From NCBI RefSeq assembly GCF_028502605.1, contig NC_079234.1, positions 3,906,001 through 3,970,000 on the forward strand: DNA of 64,000 nucleotides, read 5' to 3'. The notes below the pieces were generated by a model. It ran no database searches, was not told the origin of the DNA, and was given only the letters and a program-made list of their open reading frames with translations. Positions 33,118 through 44,700 of the stretch are shown here, one piece after another. Position 1 is the first letter of the stretch, and each line of letters opens with the position of its first letter. The stretch is from Trichoderma breve (lineage: Eukaryota; Ascomycota; Sordariomycetes; Hypocreales; Hypocreaceae). The position numbers and the translations under genes are program-made.

Positions 33118-35874
33118 CTTGCCTTCTCTTCGAATATTCAGCAGCGAACCGCAAGGAGCTGAAATTTGTTCTTGGGACGGGGTATATAGCGGTCGCGTGG
33201 GATGCGGAGAGTGCCGTGGGTTTTGCAAACGTCAAAGAGAAAGATGGGATCAATGATGGAAAATATGGGCCAGAAGGCTTTATAAAAGAAAGTAAAAGTC
33301 AGTAAAAACCAGTGAGAGCTAATAAAATGAAGTTTGAAGCAAACCCAGCCAGGGCTTTACGCACAGTTTCGACCAAAAGCTAGGGCTAGAGCCTTCTACC
33401 GAGCTCTGAAAGCATCAGGAGCCTATTGGGTTGGTAAAGAGGGGATACTCCGTGATGAAGAAAGCTTAATTGAGAAATAAACATTAGGAAATGTCTAACG
33501 AGTGAGCGTCAAAGCAGGGCTGTACCAAGCTTTGCAGAGATAGAGGTCAAGGCATCACTAAGCCGACTTTGTGTATGTTGTCTCTATGGAGAGCAGTGAA
33601 CCATATTCTCATGTATGAGGAACTTGAAATATTAATTATTCATATCTGAAGCCGCAAATCCTGCCAAGCTTTTAATATTGGAACAGTGACTTGTGTCTTG
33701 CTTCAATACTAGTAAGGAACGGTCAAAGCTGTCTTCCCCGGCTCGATGCCATCACAAAACTCCAGCCTCGCACAACGCCCATCTCGTATACAGGTGTCAA
33801 GCCCGCCTGAAATCTCAGCAACACGGTGATACGCCACGCCACATGAGCTGAGAAATCCTGGCAGAGCATTCAAGAGTGCTGACTGGTCCGATCGAAGACG
33901 CTTCTCCTGCAGCAGTCGTGAATACGAAGGCATCGTGGACTTGCAGGAAAAAAAACATTATATGGCTTGGGGCTAGTGGATTTGGCTTTTGGTGCCAAGG
34001 CCAGACAGATTAAGTTTTATGGTCTTGGGAAAAGCACATGGTAACATGGTAGTACATCAGCCATGCCTCGGTGTGTATCTGATGCTTTTGCCGTCTGGCG
34101 ATGCCGATGGAGCTTCCCTTACGTGTCATACTTCTATGTGGATCTGTCTCTACTTGGGGTTAAAAGCTAGCAGACACGAGGTCAATGATACCGTTACACT
34201 CCTCGTATGTGCCTGAGTTAAAAAACCTTTTCGCAAACGTCACGCTGTTTACGCTTCTCTGGTCGGCCTGTAAGGGGGAGGCAAAAGACATACCCAGCCA
34301 CGCCTTAATAGAAAGAGCTGCAGGAGGCGTCTCAGCTTGAGGGACGTGTCAGTCATTGTAACACGTGGGATCTAGCAAAAAATTCGATTGCTTCGTGTCC
34401 TATCGCGCACTTGCAGATTTATATATATTGCTTGGCACGAGACCGAGTCTTCTCACGACGTTCCATGCTCCCCTCGAAGATATGTACGGGCCCGCGTGTA
34501 AGTCCACAAGGCAAGGCACAGCCAAAGCTTACCAAAAGCTTAACTCACCCATCTCAGAGGCGTCAAGGAAAAAAGAGGAGCAACTCGGCGTGGCACCTCC
34601 AAGTCGAGTTAAGCTCCAAGATCGGGCCTTTGCGGCGGAGATATTCTTCCCTCGCCCTCCCGCCCTCCCTCCCCACCATCTCACGGCATATCTAGGTTAG
34701 CCTGTGTATCTCAACTTCAAGCCACTAGAAATATGCTTACTTGTTGCTAGCACTTGCGGGCCATACCGTCCCCAAGGTTCGCCTTGGCGGCAACGAACCG
34801 GAATGGCTTCCCTGCACGGACGAGTCCGTTCGTCCAGTAACACAGGGCCCCGGCGTTACCTAGAGTGCTGGCTCTTACCTGACTAGGCTGAGATCCCGAC
34901 ATGAATCGCTTGGCCTTGTTTTCGTACGTGTTAACAGACATCCGATAGATATACCGGAGAGCTGAGAGGGATAGGATAGTCCCGACGGACCTGCAGTAGT
35001 CTTTGAGCTAATCTCCCCTGAGCGCAGCCAACGGCAAGTTTTACATCTTGGTCCGGCGGTGCGAATACGAAGCCGCATATACTTTTTTCAACTTCAGATG
35101 ATCGACGTCTCGCCGAGATAGATACGCAGATTCCCTTCCGACGGGGCTATTGCCGCCGGTAACTTCTAGGCGCATCGTACTCCGCTCTTGCTACGGCCAA
35201 CAGAATCACGACATTTCGTATAAAAGACTAAATTATTGGAGGCGGCAGAAAAGTTGCCGTAGGGGAACACGAATCCTGCAAGTATCTTTGTATCCGATGT
35301 TATCATGTCCGAAATAGCCAACCACTGAGAGGTGAGAGAATCTACAGCAGACTCGGGGCCAAGGTATGGAGAATGCTGTGCAACAGTAGGCGTGTCTCGC
35401 TGCTTGGCTAGTCCAGCGATGCCGAGGCGGCGCCGAGAAATCAGGCTCCTAGGCAGGCGTTCGGAGATCCGTATAGCTGTCGTGTTTATACCTAAGAATA
35501 GCATCCGAATCCGTTTACTGCGGTGTTCGTCATGTCCAAGTATTCACGCTTGGCTGATCCCTACCACCAGAGTATTGGCTCTAAAACAATACGAGAGTTC
35601 ATGGCATCACCCCGCTCAGATTAGTAGGTATCTGGTAGAAATGGCAAATACTAGTAAATGCAACTTGGCAGGGTCGAAATCCCCCTGAATATCAATTGTG
35701 CCAAGCTGAAAGAGTACTCAAAGTATTACATGCGAACTAGACCTGTGGTTCAAATCAGGGCACAACTTGTAGCTCATGTCACGGCTACGCTGTCTTTTCC
35801 AAGTCATTTTCAATAAAGCTACTGTCTATTAAATACCTATGCAGTAATCAAAAGACTAATCATCTAGACATGAT
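33118..35874. other. Long intergenic region between synthase-like and deacetylase genes
   Basis: 2.76 kb. The first 200 bp hold the chitin-synthase-like promoter with a TATAAAG box on the minus strand. The rest is mixed sequence with short, unrecognisable open frames, for example around 35166-35688. No transposon, tRNA or conserved domain is visible. Confidence 0.5.
33278..33284 (-). promoter_or_regulatory. TATA box of the chitin-synthase-like gene
   Basis: TTTTATAAAG on the minus strand, 161 bp before the start codon at 33117. The spacing leaves room for a 5' leader of about 130 nt. Confidence 0.5.
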
Positions 35875-37803
35875 TCACACCTCAGTGAAATTACCTGAAG
35901 TGAAGCAAAGACCATAGCCCTTTTGACATCCCTTGAGACAATGATCTTCGCTATTGCCGCTGCATCATTATTTGCGTCAGTAGAATGGAAACAATCGTAA
36001 AAGTCGACGCTGAAAGAAACTCACCAAAAGCCCCACTGGGAACAGCACTTCTTTTTCCCAAAGTGAAGACACGTAGCTGTATGGGCTCTTCCGCAAAGGC
36101 CGTTTGTTGTATCGTGAATGGGTGCCTGTACTTTGTCGTCGCCAAGTGGAAGATTGCAGACTCCAAAATTGCGATCACAGCTTGTGATACAATAATCATC
36201 GCTTCTTCCACTATAGTGCAAGTCATGTTAGCAGCTCATTGTTTCTCATAGAAGCGCGGGTAAATAAGAGGGAGCGGGGGCTGAGTGATGAGCCAGCCAG
36301 AGTAGTACGAGCGCACCACGCATTGTGTCATCTCACTCCATCTCAAGAGGGGCGTTGGTATATGGCTTTCTTACCAGTAACCGAAATATGAACAGCAGTC
36401 ACCAAAGAGAGAGTCCTTGCAAGTGGTGTTCCCATGTTCGACGCCACATCTCTGGTCCGTTGAGACATTGAGCTTTGGCGTCTCGCCGGGGTCGGTGTTG
36501 TTTATCGGCGGCGTCCATGGATTTGTATTGTTCTCCGGTGGCGTCCATGGGTTTGTATTATTCTCCGGCGGCGCCCATGGATTTGTGTTGTTTCCAGGTG
36601 GCGTCCATGGATTTGTGTCGTTGTTTACAGGCGGCAACTCCTGATTTGTGTCGTTTACCGGTGGTATCTCCTGATAGGTGTCCAACCCGCGCCTAGAGGG
36701 AGCCAAACGATACCAGTTCTCAGGAGGATCGCCAAGGCACTCGCCAACTGTCACCAGCTTGTACCCTCGCTCCCTGGAGGTTTCAATCATGTATTTGGCA
36801 AGCGTCACCACGGTCTGATAATGCACGTCGTGTGCAAGAACGATGTAACTGTGATCTGTCTCATCAGACGATTGCATAGAGAAAAACTTGTCCTTGGACT
36901 TTTGGATCAGCACAGGGTCGTCGTTTTCATAATCTTTGGTATCCAGATTGGTGCTGATGACGTGGTAGCCGAGCTCTTCCATCGTATCGATGCATCCAGA
37001 GCTCGAGCCGCACTCCAGGAAAGGCGGACGCATGTATGTCGGGACGAAGCCAAAGATGTTGCGAAAGGCCATCTCGTTGTAGATCATTTCTGTTCTTTGG
37101 ACATGTTCGCTGACACCGTTAAGGTTGCGATGAGTCCAAGTGTGGCTGGCCAGCTGATGCCCGGCGTTTCGCATGCGCCGCAGAACTCTTGGATACCCTG
37201 TAGACTCGTCATCAATGCGGCCCTTGCCTCTGTTGTGTCCGGCTATGAAGAATGTGGCCTTGACTTTGTATTCGTCGAGGAGATCAAGCAGCTGGTTCGT
37301 GTACTCGTAGGGTCCGTCATCGAATGTCAAAGCAACAAGACCCGGAGAGTCACACTCAGTGATAGTCTCCGCTGCAATATGATTAGCATAGCTCCTGGCC
37401 TCATCATGTGAGATGCGAGGTGTAATAAGAGATTGCTTGTTGAAGCTCACCGTATGGGACGTCGCCAAAGAAAGGCCGATCGATGCTTTCAGTGCTTCTT
37501 CCACCAGGGCCGACTCTGCAAGGGCATCGTTAGCTTGGACGTCTCTGACACGGATCATATTCCTCCATGTTTGATCACTTACTGTGTGTCGCAGGAGTCG
37601 CTGTAGTCGAGCTGGCATTGCGATCCTGAGCAGTATTGCGTGGTAGTACCACAATGACCAAACTCAGAGCAGCATCCCCCAACACAACTTCCGAGACCAG
37701 GACCGCAGAGAGTATTCTCAGCAGCAATACTAGCCTGAGGAACGGCAGCCGTTTGAGTAATCACGAGGGCGATCACCCCGATGGCAACTTTGAGGTGCTT
37801 CAT
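35875..37803 (-). CDS. Secreted chitin deacetylase (CE4) with three CBM18 modules
   Basis: Removes acetyl groups from GlcNAc polymers to give chitosan-like material outside the cell. Minus-strand exons 37803-37583, 37515-37451, 37371-36375, 36210-36025 and 35959-35875 give 517 residues. Order: signal peptide (about 1-19), CBM18 (about 30-72), NodB/CE4 domain (96-300), Pro/Asn-rich linker, CBM18 two and CBM18 three. CE4 motifs are present: TFDDGP (Asp113, Asp114), SHTWTH (His172, His176), RPPF, LDTKDYEN and LAHDVH. The linker has 10-residue repeats (NPWTPPENNT), each with an N-glycosylation sequon. The two C-terminal modules are each cut by a phase-2 intron inside the Cys codon of GYC/GFC. A single long frame covers the catalytic part, but it reads through two introns and would lose two of the three modules. 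The last exon ends at TGA 35877-35875. Confidence 0.88.
36511..36630 (-). repeat. Four 30-bp repeats encoding the N-glycosylation-rich linker
   Basis: Units start at 36511, 36541, 36571 and 36601 on the + strand (gcgtccatgg or gcgcccatgg, then about 20 similar bases). On the coding strand each gives ten residues of the form NPWTPPENNT. More diverged copies (PPVNDTNQE) continue to about 36680. Confidence 0.9.
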
Positions 37804-39934
37804 GATCGTTGTTGTCATAATATTGTTGCTTGGTGTGGCCTCAGGATGCAAGAGAAAAGAGACGACGACGACGACGATGATAGATTAAGTAATAGAACAG
37901 TAAACAATAAAAAAGGCAGGTTGCACCCTCGTATCCTATTACTACAGCAAACTATCTAACTGTGAGAAAGAATAGGTAGGTACATATATCTATAGGCAGC
38001 TTCTCAGGGACATCGCGATCCCATGTGCGCTAACCCTTGGGAGATGTCGTTGGGCCAGGAGATATTGATTCCATACTTAGTCAGGAGCAGTCAAGAGATA
38101 AACCGAAATACGAAATAAAAAGAAATAGTGGCTGGCAAACTTAAAGACCTCATTACGCAAGAAAGCCCCGCGCCTTCTCTTGTGAGAGGCGATATTGGAC
38201 TCGCCCTGGTTGCCTCGACGACTAGTGAAGGCGCACCGCAGCAGGAAGCTGCAGCATCACACCCTCTTCCCCTCAAGATTTTAAGCCATCTGGCCAAGTC
38301 CGCGCTCTGCCAAGTGTCTAGCTAATTAGTCTAAATATACGCTTAATGTCGTATAGGAGTGCGGATGATGGTACGGGTGCTGTGGTGCGTCGGGCGTATG
38401 AAGCAACTGGAAAATTTGGACAAAGCGAATGAGGCAACGAAGACGTATGATTCGACAATCCTTCGTATTGTGCCATCCTTAATTACGCCATACCGTATTA
38501 AAAGTTTTGTTCCTGACTAGTATTAGACGAGAGTTTAGCCTATGATGCCCTTTGCTGATCGTCCTGCCGAGGTATCGGCTATCATCGCCAGATGATACGG
38601 TGATACGGTGAGCATCTGAACAGCTTTTATCAAAGATATCCTCTGCTACTGTCAATCATAAATAATTTTGCGGCTGAAGACGGAGATTCGAATTGAGAGT
38701 AAGCTTTTGCAGAAGATTCGGTCGTAATAGAAAGCAAATTTTGAGCCCCGGCTTGCCAAGTTTAGGATTTGAACGCAGTGGTAGGGAGTCCCTGACACAA
38801 CATCAATAGCAGCGACATTGACGTGTCACTTCAGACTAAAGGGAATATCAATGGTAGGACTGATTATCTCATAGGTAGGTATGTTGTGCCTGGCTCTGGG
38901 TGCTTCCAGAGAACACTGCCTGCTAGTTGCTTGCTGCCACATCTCGGCCATACCTCCTCAGACGCTCAGATTCTTGCAATTTTAGTTTTCCTGCTTTTTC
39001 CGTTTCGGTATAACCTCAAAGAGGGCGGATATTAGCTAGCTCTTATTGGATGCCGTGCCTTTTTGGCTTGATTTGGCGCCCCCCCTGAGCTCTAATCGGC
39101 CACAATGGCGCAAGTTTGGCGTGCTTGCTTCAGCTTAGTTGCGTGCGTCTACCTGGACGCTCGTCGAACATGAGGCTTCAGTATGCTACAGCGTACAGAG
39201 GCTGTGACGACGAGATTGTACGATTTTCACGTATCGTTTCGGAGATTTCTAGTGACACCGTGGCTGCCGCAAGTCTACGCCCAAAAAGCCAAAGTGCCCA
39301 ACAGAGCTAACACCAGGGGAATATCTTGAGGAACAGAGACTTGGTGTAGATGTTTCGGTTGTTTCCATCGCTCCTAGAAGGAAGAAATAATGAATACGGA
39401 ACTGTCAAATCCGGTTTTTGTCTGTGATTACATTCATACCAGTGGAAGTTTCCTTGTTAGCCCCCTTCGTATACACAGAGACGTCGTCGCGTTTTCTATC
39501 TTGTCTGGGAAGTTTCTTATCTTATGACCCGGACAAAGTTTCCTAGTCTACTCAGCTCTCATGTAAAACTTGAACGATACTTTGATGTTAGGTAGAGGTA
39601 CCACCTTCATAGTTTCCTCATGGAAACTGGTCAAGATTTGCAAGAGGGCTGCAAAGCCAAAGCTTAGCGTTCTCCTATGTGTGTTCGCCTTTTGCTTTGC
39701 CGGAATCTTACGGCAGCCTCTGAGCAATGGGTTGGAATTTTCCTATTCATTATTATTGCCTATAAAATCGTTTGGCCGGACTTTCCCTTCTTGGTCTTCA
39801 TTTCTCCCAAAAAATTTTCCGCAAATATCAGCAAGTCTTACGACGAGCCAACACGTTCACACATTTATCACTTTCTCGCCTCAGTCACTCGCTAAAACAT
39901 TACGCATTGCTTATTCCATTTGTTTTTGTTCGTG
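37804..39934. promoter_or_regulatory. Divergent intergenic region, deacetylase / sugar dehydrogenase
   Basis: 2.13 kb between the two divergent genes, with no convincing gene. A gac/gat trinucleotide run (about 37861-37880) is near the deacetylase start. The dehydrogenase side has a clear TATAAAA at 39761-39767 and a CT-rich leader. Confidence 0.5.
39761..39767 (+). promoter_or_regulatory. TATA box of the sugar dehydrogenase gene
   Basis: TATAAAA, 168 bp before the ATG at 39935. The spacing is close to that of the TATA box of the chitin-synthase-like gene. Confidence 0.55.
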
Positions 39935-41329
39935 ATGGATTCATCAGAAGCTTCGTCGACCTCTAAATCGACCGACTGGAGCCGTCGTCGAAGGGAGTCA
40001 GATGAAGAGTACAAAGATATCAGCTATTACGATCTGACTCCCCCAGGCGAGACTATTTCGGACCCAGAGCCAGAACCCATCACCAGTGGAAATGTCCTAT
40101 CTGATACAGAAACAGACATTACCACCGATGGTGATGTCGAGTTGAAAGACCCCAGCATCGAGCCTCGTGTCGCCGTCATTGGCGTCGGATATGTCGGCGA
40201 GCACCTCGTCGATGTCTTTTCTCGTCGCTTCAACGTTATCGGTTTTGACGTCTCCGAATCTCGCGTCAAAGCCCTCTCTCCCAAGTACGCACAAAACGAC
40301 AGAGTACAACTCACGTCGTCCTCGTCAAGACTCTCTGGTGCCAGCCACTTCCTCATCTCAGTTCCGACGCTTTTGCGCCCGGACAATACAGTGGACACTT
40401 CTTATCTGCGAAGTGCTTTAGACACTGTTGAAAAGTACGCCAGTGCTGGTTGCACTGTCGTTTTTGAAAGCTCCGTCGCCGTTGGCATGACGAGAAAGCT
40501 CCTCGGACCCGTCGCTAAGAGGATGGGCTTATTTGCAGGAATGTCACCTGAACGTGTTGATCCTGGTCGCGTTGAGCCCGCGGCCTATGAGATCCCCAAG
40601 GTGATTTCTGGCCTGGAGGACGTCGTCCCCGGCTCGTTGGCTGCCATATCGGAACTGTACTCTGCAGTTTATGACAAAGTTGTCACCGTCTCTCAACCTG
40701 AAGTCGCGGAGATGACCAAGCTGTATGAGAACTGTCAGCGGATGATGTGCATTGCCTTTGCCAATGAGATGGCCAATGCCTGTACCCCCTTTGGTATTGA
40801 CCCTTACGAGGTCTATCGTGCCGCCGCCACAAAGCCGTTTGGCTACATGTCTTACTCCCCTGGGCTTGGTGTCGGAGGCCACTGCATCCCCGTCAACCCA
40901 TATTATTTGCTGTCTACCAGTGAATTCCCGCTGCTCAAGGCGGCCACAGAAAAGATGAATGCCCGTCCCGCAGAAATTGGACAGAATGCCATCAAGCTTC
41001 TGTCTGAGGGGCCAATCAAGGGAGTCCTACCCCATGTTCTTGTTGTGGGCATGGGCTTTAAGCGCGGCCAATCTCATCTGGTCAACTCACCTGGCCTTGA
41101 GCTCGCCAAAAGTCTGGTTCTATCGGAAAAGGTCGCCGTCTCCTTCGCCGATCCTCTCGTGGGACAAGAGGCAGTGCCTCAGATCCCGCGGTTGGATGAG
41201 AAGAACTGGTCTGCCGAATATTTGGAGCAGAACTTTGACATGATCATCGTGGCCTTCAAGCCAGAAGGCCTTGACTTTGGTCTCGTTGATAAGCTTACTG
41301 GCGTGCGGGTTCAAATGTGGTGTGTTTAG
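39935..41329 (+). CDS. Nucleotide-sugar 6-dehydrogenase, UDP-HexNAc (WecC/WbpA) type
   Basis: NAD-dependent four-electron oxidation of a UDP-sugar at C6 to a uronic acid, in the cytosol. Intronless, 464 residues. An acidic, Ser/Thr-rich extension of about 75 residues precedes the Rossmann motif GVGYVG (83-88). Then come SVPT, the segment SPERVDPGR (204-212), the central helix, the catalytic Cys317 in GVGGHCIPVNPYYL, and a third domain beginning VVGMGFKRGQSHLVNSPG. In classical UDP-glucose dehydrogenases the equivalent segments are NPEFLREG and GGSCFPKD. SPERxxPG and GGHCIxxxP instead mark the group that oxidises UDP-N-acetylhexosamines (WecC, WbpA, TviB). The product may therefore be UDP-GlcNAcA or a C4/C2 epimer. 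I cannot exclude UDP-glucose as substrate. The bacterial-looking signatures raise the possibility of old horizontal transfer. The gene is divergent from the deacetylase. Confidence 0.88.
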   Translation: MDSSEASSTSKSTDWSRRRRESDEEYKDISYYDLTPPGETISDPEPEPITSGNVLSDTETDITTDGDVELKDPSIEPRVAVIGVGYVGEHLVDVFSRRFNVIGFDVSESRVKALSPKYAQNDRVQLTSSSSRLSGASHFLISVPTLLRPDNTVDTSYLRSALDTVEKYASAGCTVVFESSVAVGMTRKLLGPVAKRMGLFAGMSPERVDPGRVEPAAYEIPKVISGLEDVVPGSLAAISELYSAVYDKVVTVSQPEVAEMTKLYENCQRMMCIAFANEMANACTPFGIDPYEVYRAAATKPFGYMSYSPGLGVGGHCIPVNPYYLLSTSEFPLLKAATEKMNARPAEIGQNAIKLLSEGPIKGVLPHVLVVGMGFKRGQSHLVNSPGLELAKSLVLSEKVAVSFADPLVGQEAVPQIPRLDEKNWSAEYLEQNFDMIIVAFKPEGLDFGLVDKLTGVRVQMWCV

Positions 41330-41789
41330 ATGGTTGATAGATAGCGGCTCATATGCATATGCCACCGGCACAGTGGTAAATGATCGAGAATAGAGATCAT
41401 GTGCCAAGGGTTCATATTTCATGGCCTAAACATCTTAGTGCATAGCCGGGACAGGGGAGGAGTAAGGGAGTTTTGGATATCTTTTGGGAGGGATTAGCTA
41501 GTGTCGAATTCATGCTTCCACTGGGCCTGTAAGGGCTGCATTTGTACACCTAGATGAAGCATATTTTGTTATTTTATTAGTTCTGATTTGGAGGATATGA
41601 ATTTAGTGTATTGTATACGGTAGCAACGTGCTACTTCGGCGTATCTCAAAGAGAATGAACTTCTCACGCTTTAATCTTCATTTTCATTTTGCTGAGATTC
41701 ATTTCATGTGATATGTTTAAATATCCTTCTGTTCTTTTCAGGTCTGTATCATAGTGCTATTTTCTTGTAGTCGCGACAGTACGTTCATG
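41330..41789. other. Convergent intergenic region
   Basis: 460 bp, AT-rich, between the sugar dehydrogenase (+) and NLR (-) stop codons. No gene seen. Confidence 0.6.
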
Positions 41790-44700
41790 TCACGGACTCT
41801 TTCCCATGGAAGGTTTCGGCCTCGCTGCCAACAATAGACTGGCAATATCTTCATCTTCCTTCTTGGCGGCGTATGCAACAGGTGCTTCGCCATTTTTGCT
41901 CTCCAGCTCAATATATGCTCCACGAGCTAATAGCAGCTGTACCAAGGCTTTATCCCCTCTGTCAATTGCAGTTAATAAAGGTGTACTGCCATCACCATCA
42001 TGAAGGTTGACATTGGCACCATGCGTGATTAGCAAATCCACCATATCTTCTCTCACTCTGAAAACCGCCAGCGATAATGCCGTGCGTCCCCCGTCATCTG
42101 TAGCTTCTATATTAGCCCCTTTGGCAAGTAGCAGCTCTACCATTGAGTTTCGTCCCGACATGGCCGCGACCATTAGCGGTGTCCAACCGCCATAGGCCTT
42201 GAGATCCACGTCGAAGACATTCAGGAGAACTTTCATCGCCTCTTTCAAACCAAAGAATGCCGCTACATGTATCGCAACTGACACTCCGGGCAATGCCACA
42301 TATGCTATTTGGTCCCCAGCTTCATTCAAGATTATTATATGCAAGAATATTACCTGGGCCGCCGCTGCAGCATTCGCCTGTTTACCAAGAAAGAGTAGTA
42401 TATCAGGACATTTCGGTACCTCAAGGGCATAAAAGCCCCAATAATAAGCCGCATAGGCATAAAGGGGATATTGTTGGAAGCGACTGTTGAGGTCATCCTC
42501 ATTCAGGGCTATTCCACTCTCAAATTCCGTAAACGAGAGATATGTTAGGCAGGCTCTAGTAATGTAGAGCCAAGCATCAGGAAATAGCTTGTTGCGCCGT
42601 TCGATCATCCAGCTTTCCACGGACTTATGACAGAAACTGAAAGTATCTCTTTCTGTATCGATAACAACTAGACCAGCACAAACCGAGGCTATATCGTCGG
42701 CATCTGGAATATTTGCTTCATCGAGATTCGATTCCCCAACCTCCACTGCGAGCGCATGTTGTAGTTGTCTTATTCCCAGAGGATAAAATGCGAATGTCAT
42801 CCATAAAAGAGTGTTCATAGCCAGGTCTCTCCTGTCTGCATCTTGGCCTCTTATTCTCGTCATCATCGCACCAAGAGTATCGTTGCGACGTGACTGTTCC
42901 TCTAGAGTATCCATCATGCTCTCAGGTGTCTTTGAGTCCACTATCGAGTCAAGAAGAAAACGGGCAGTACGAAATCTACTTCAGTTAGTAACTGGTTATC
43001 TTTATACGGGTTCGGAAAAGAATTATCCTTACAATCCATCAGAATATTTTATAATAGTATTAGTTACTTGTTCCAACACATCAGGACTGTGGTTCACAAA
43101 GTCCGGGAGGCGTTTCGCGTTGCTTTTAATGTATTGACCAATATCGTCAGCAGCTGAATTTGAAGGCATATCTATGATGATTGAATTATGCTCTCGAAAT
43201 TTTCCAATAATGTTAGGAAGGGATCTCGAAGTTGCGAAGAAATTTGCTCTTGTATCGACGAGCAAATCCAGGATTTTCGATACGAATTGTGATGCACTTG
43301 AAGGTTCACACTCGTCCAACCCGTCAACAACAATGAATGCCTTTGGGTATGTAGAGATTAACGATCTCAGAGCACTTGCCGCCTCATCAAGGGATGGCTG
43401 AGTTCTTTGACTCCTGTGCCGGGCGAATAAATTTTCGACACTTTGGGGCAGAGGCGATTGGATCTGGCATAGTTGCTTGAGTAGATTGCACATTATGTTT
43501 TCAGCCCTCTCCTCATTTGCGCGGTAAAAGTTACAAAACGCGTAACAGAAAACAGCTGATTTCTCTGAGAGCAATGTAGTGGAGAGGTGGTCAAGAACTC
43601 TTGACGCAATCATCGATTTTCCGGATCCAGGAGGTCCATGTAGCAAAAGTGCTTTACCATCTAGGTTACACCATTCTCGATATTGTTCCGATTCAAGAAA
43701 CCACTGACAGGTCCCTGGGGCATATTTGGTCAGGTTGTGGTCCAGTTGAGACTGATAATCGATTGCTGACAGCCAGCGAAAAGGATCCACCTTGGAAGAT
43801 CGCAGGGGAGGAGTATCTGAAATATTATTAGCTGATTGAATGATACGCAGCTCAATAATGATCAATGACCAACCTGGTTCAGTATCTTGAGATGGAATGT
43901 ATTCTACAATGCCTTTTGCACAAGCCACTGCGTTAGCTGTCGCATAGTCCTGCCAAGTCTCGTTTTTGTGTGAATCTGCATAGTCACAGATGCCGCTAAT
44001 GAGAAGATACGGTACAGTTGTCCTAAAGTACGCTGCCTTTTGCTCTATACAGAGCATATCAATTTCAAAACCAATTCCGAGCTCATTTAGGATGGTATCT
44101 TTCTCAATGACCCAGGTTTCAGAAATGGTCTTTCCGAAGTGGACTTTAATATCTCGGGGCGGCCTGGCGATAGTTTGTGATACATCACAATGATAACACG
44201 CTGCAGGTACTTCTTCAACCCCGTGGCCTATTAAAGCAGAACTTTTGGTAGTTTCAGGCCTGTTAACATGCTTGTACCTTGATTGAAATAATAAATCTTG
44301 CGTTCGGTCCGGATTGAGGCGTAAAGAACGCAGATGAGGTGCCTTCTCCTTCGCTTCTTCGATATGTCTTGGTATTGTGCCCGAATAGAAATCGCTCCAC
44401 GCCAATTCTACCTGATTTAAAGCCCAGAGTAAGGAGCTAGGAAAGTGTTGCCAAGCTTCAGGTAGGTCGTTTGTATATTGAATCGAATTCACTCGTTGGA
44501 AGTGCTGCGGGGGTTTGGTGATGACAACGTCGCCTAGCTGAATAATAGGGGATATTCCACTACCAATTCCGATAATGAAACAGTATTGAATAGAAGGAAA
44601 TGACATGCGCAAGTCATTTGGATTCAGTTTCTTCGTCGGATCCTCGATAGAATCCTCGATACGCGGATATGAAATGACGATATTATGATGGCCAATAGAT

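Noticed and set aside
35166..35688. Overlapping open frames of about 112-118 codons on both strands
   Set aside because: No motif, no splice-linked partner and no codon bias; probably chance.
35730..35790. tRNA-like ggttcaaatc segment
   Set aside because: The five-base T stem does not pair and no cloverleaf can be drawn.
36371..37654. Single 427-codon frame as the whole deacetylase
   Set aside because: It reads through canonical introns at its 5' end and stops inside a CBM18 module; splicing restores the N-terminal module, the signal peptide and two complete C-terminal modules.
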